Assembly (NCBI GenBank): GCA_021732045.1
Contig: JAKFWK010000006.1
Location: forward strand, 36,013-100,012
DNA length: 64,000 nt
Direction of reading: 5' to 3'
Source of the DNA: Sulfurimonas sp.
GTDB taxonomy: Bacteria > Campylobacterota > Campylobacteria > Campylobacterales > Sulfurimonadaceae
Shown: piece after piece, positions 63,981 to 64,000 of the stretch
Layout of the letters: every line of letters begins with the position of its first letter
How positions within the stretch are numbered: the first letter of the stretch is position 1
Position numbers and translations under genes: made by a program
The notes under the pieces: generated by a model
The model's input: only the letters and a program-made list of their open reading frames with translations
The model's database searches: none
What the model was told of the DNA's origin: nothing

Positions 63981-64000
63981 GTAAAAATTGTATTAAGTAA

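Overview
The window looks like a chromosomal segment of a Campylobacterota (epsilonproteobacterial) bacterium, most likely a Sulfurimonas-like chemolithotroph. This is inferred from low GC, tightly packed and overlapping genes, the rpmH-rnpA-yidD-yidC-jag-mnmE cluster, a PurL that needs separate PurS and PurQ, a PEB4-like PpiC chaperone, RNase R followed by HolA, and a quinone-linked molybdoenzyme with multihaem cytochrome and hemerythrin genes. No rRNA, phage, intact transposon, CRISPR array or origin was seen.

Layout. 1-1026: end of a zinc/manganese-type ABC importer. 1045-6181 (minus): six close or overlapping genes (YceI, a polytopic membrane protein, a haem-copper-oxidase-like subunit I without the usual CuB histidine pair, a LolD/MacB-type ABC transporter, an exported protein); this is the least explained block. 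6287-8262: YaeQ, a metallophosphoesterase and a lipoprotein. 8356-13027 (plus): pmm-pyrC-two-component system-exbB-exbD, nearly all overlapping. 13055-17175: metal-binding and thiol peroxidase genes, groES/groEL, and tRNA-Met and tRNA-Asn. 17321-26198: purL, greA/B, an HDOD protein, rnr, holA, ilvC. 26298-31976: an RND efflux operon with a divergent marR. Its adaptor gene has an in-frame amber codon and seems to lack part of a domain, and its TolC-like gene seems to lack a signal peptide. 31973-41125 (minus): ruvX, mnmE, jag, yidC, yidD, rnpA, rpmH, a tetrahaem cytochrome, clpB, a PpiC isomerase. 41209-47497: nth, a lipoprotein, cmoA, class II fba, a FapA (DUF342) pair, a small HTH gene with a striking upstream palindrome, HU. 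47677-49256: cyclophilin, the remnant of a PiT phosphate transporter, a thioredoxin-like protein. 49442-54384 (minus): a three-subunit molybdopterin oxidoreductase. 54728-58709 (minus): hisD, a thioredoxin-fold protein, aroK, a polytopic haem-protein-like gene and a hemerythrin. 58849-63980 (plus): ctpA-purC-purS-purQ-unknown-plsC-crcB, nearly all touching.

How the genes work together. Purine synthesis is split: purL at 17-19.5 kb, purC/S/Q at 60-62 kb. Ribosome biogenesis and membrane insertion (rpmH, rnpA, yidD, yidC, jag, mnmE) form one translationally coupled block. Protein quality control (groESL, clpB, PpiC, cyclophilin, CtpA) is scattered; groES and clpB share a sequence element beside inverted repeats in their promoter regions. 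Respiratory and redox capacity is suggested by the molybdoenzyme, the tetrahaem cytochrome, the oxidase-like proteins and the hemerythrin. Several lesions (efflux adaptor, TolC start, pit) show local gene decay in an otherwise compact genome.

All calls come from reading translated sequence and motifs; no database search was run. Start codons were moved from the longest reading frame where a ribosome-binding site, signal peptide or overlap argued for it.
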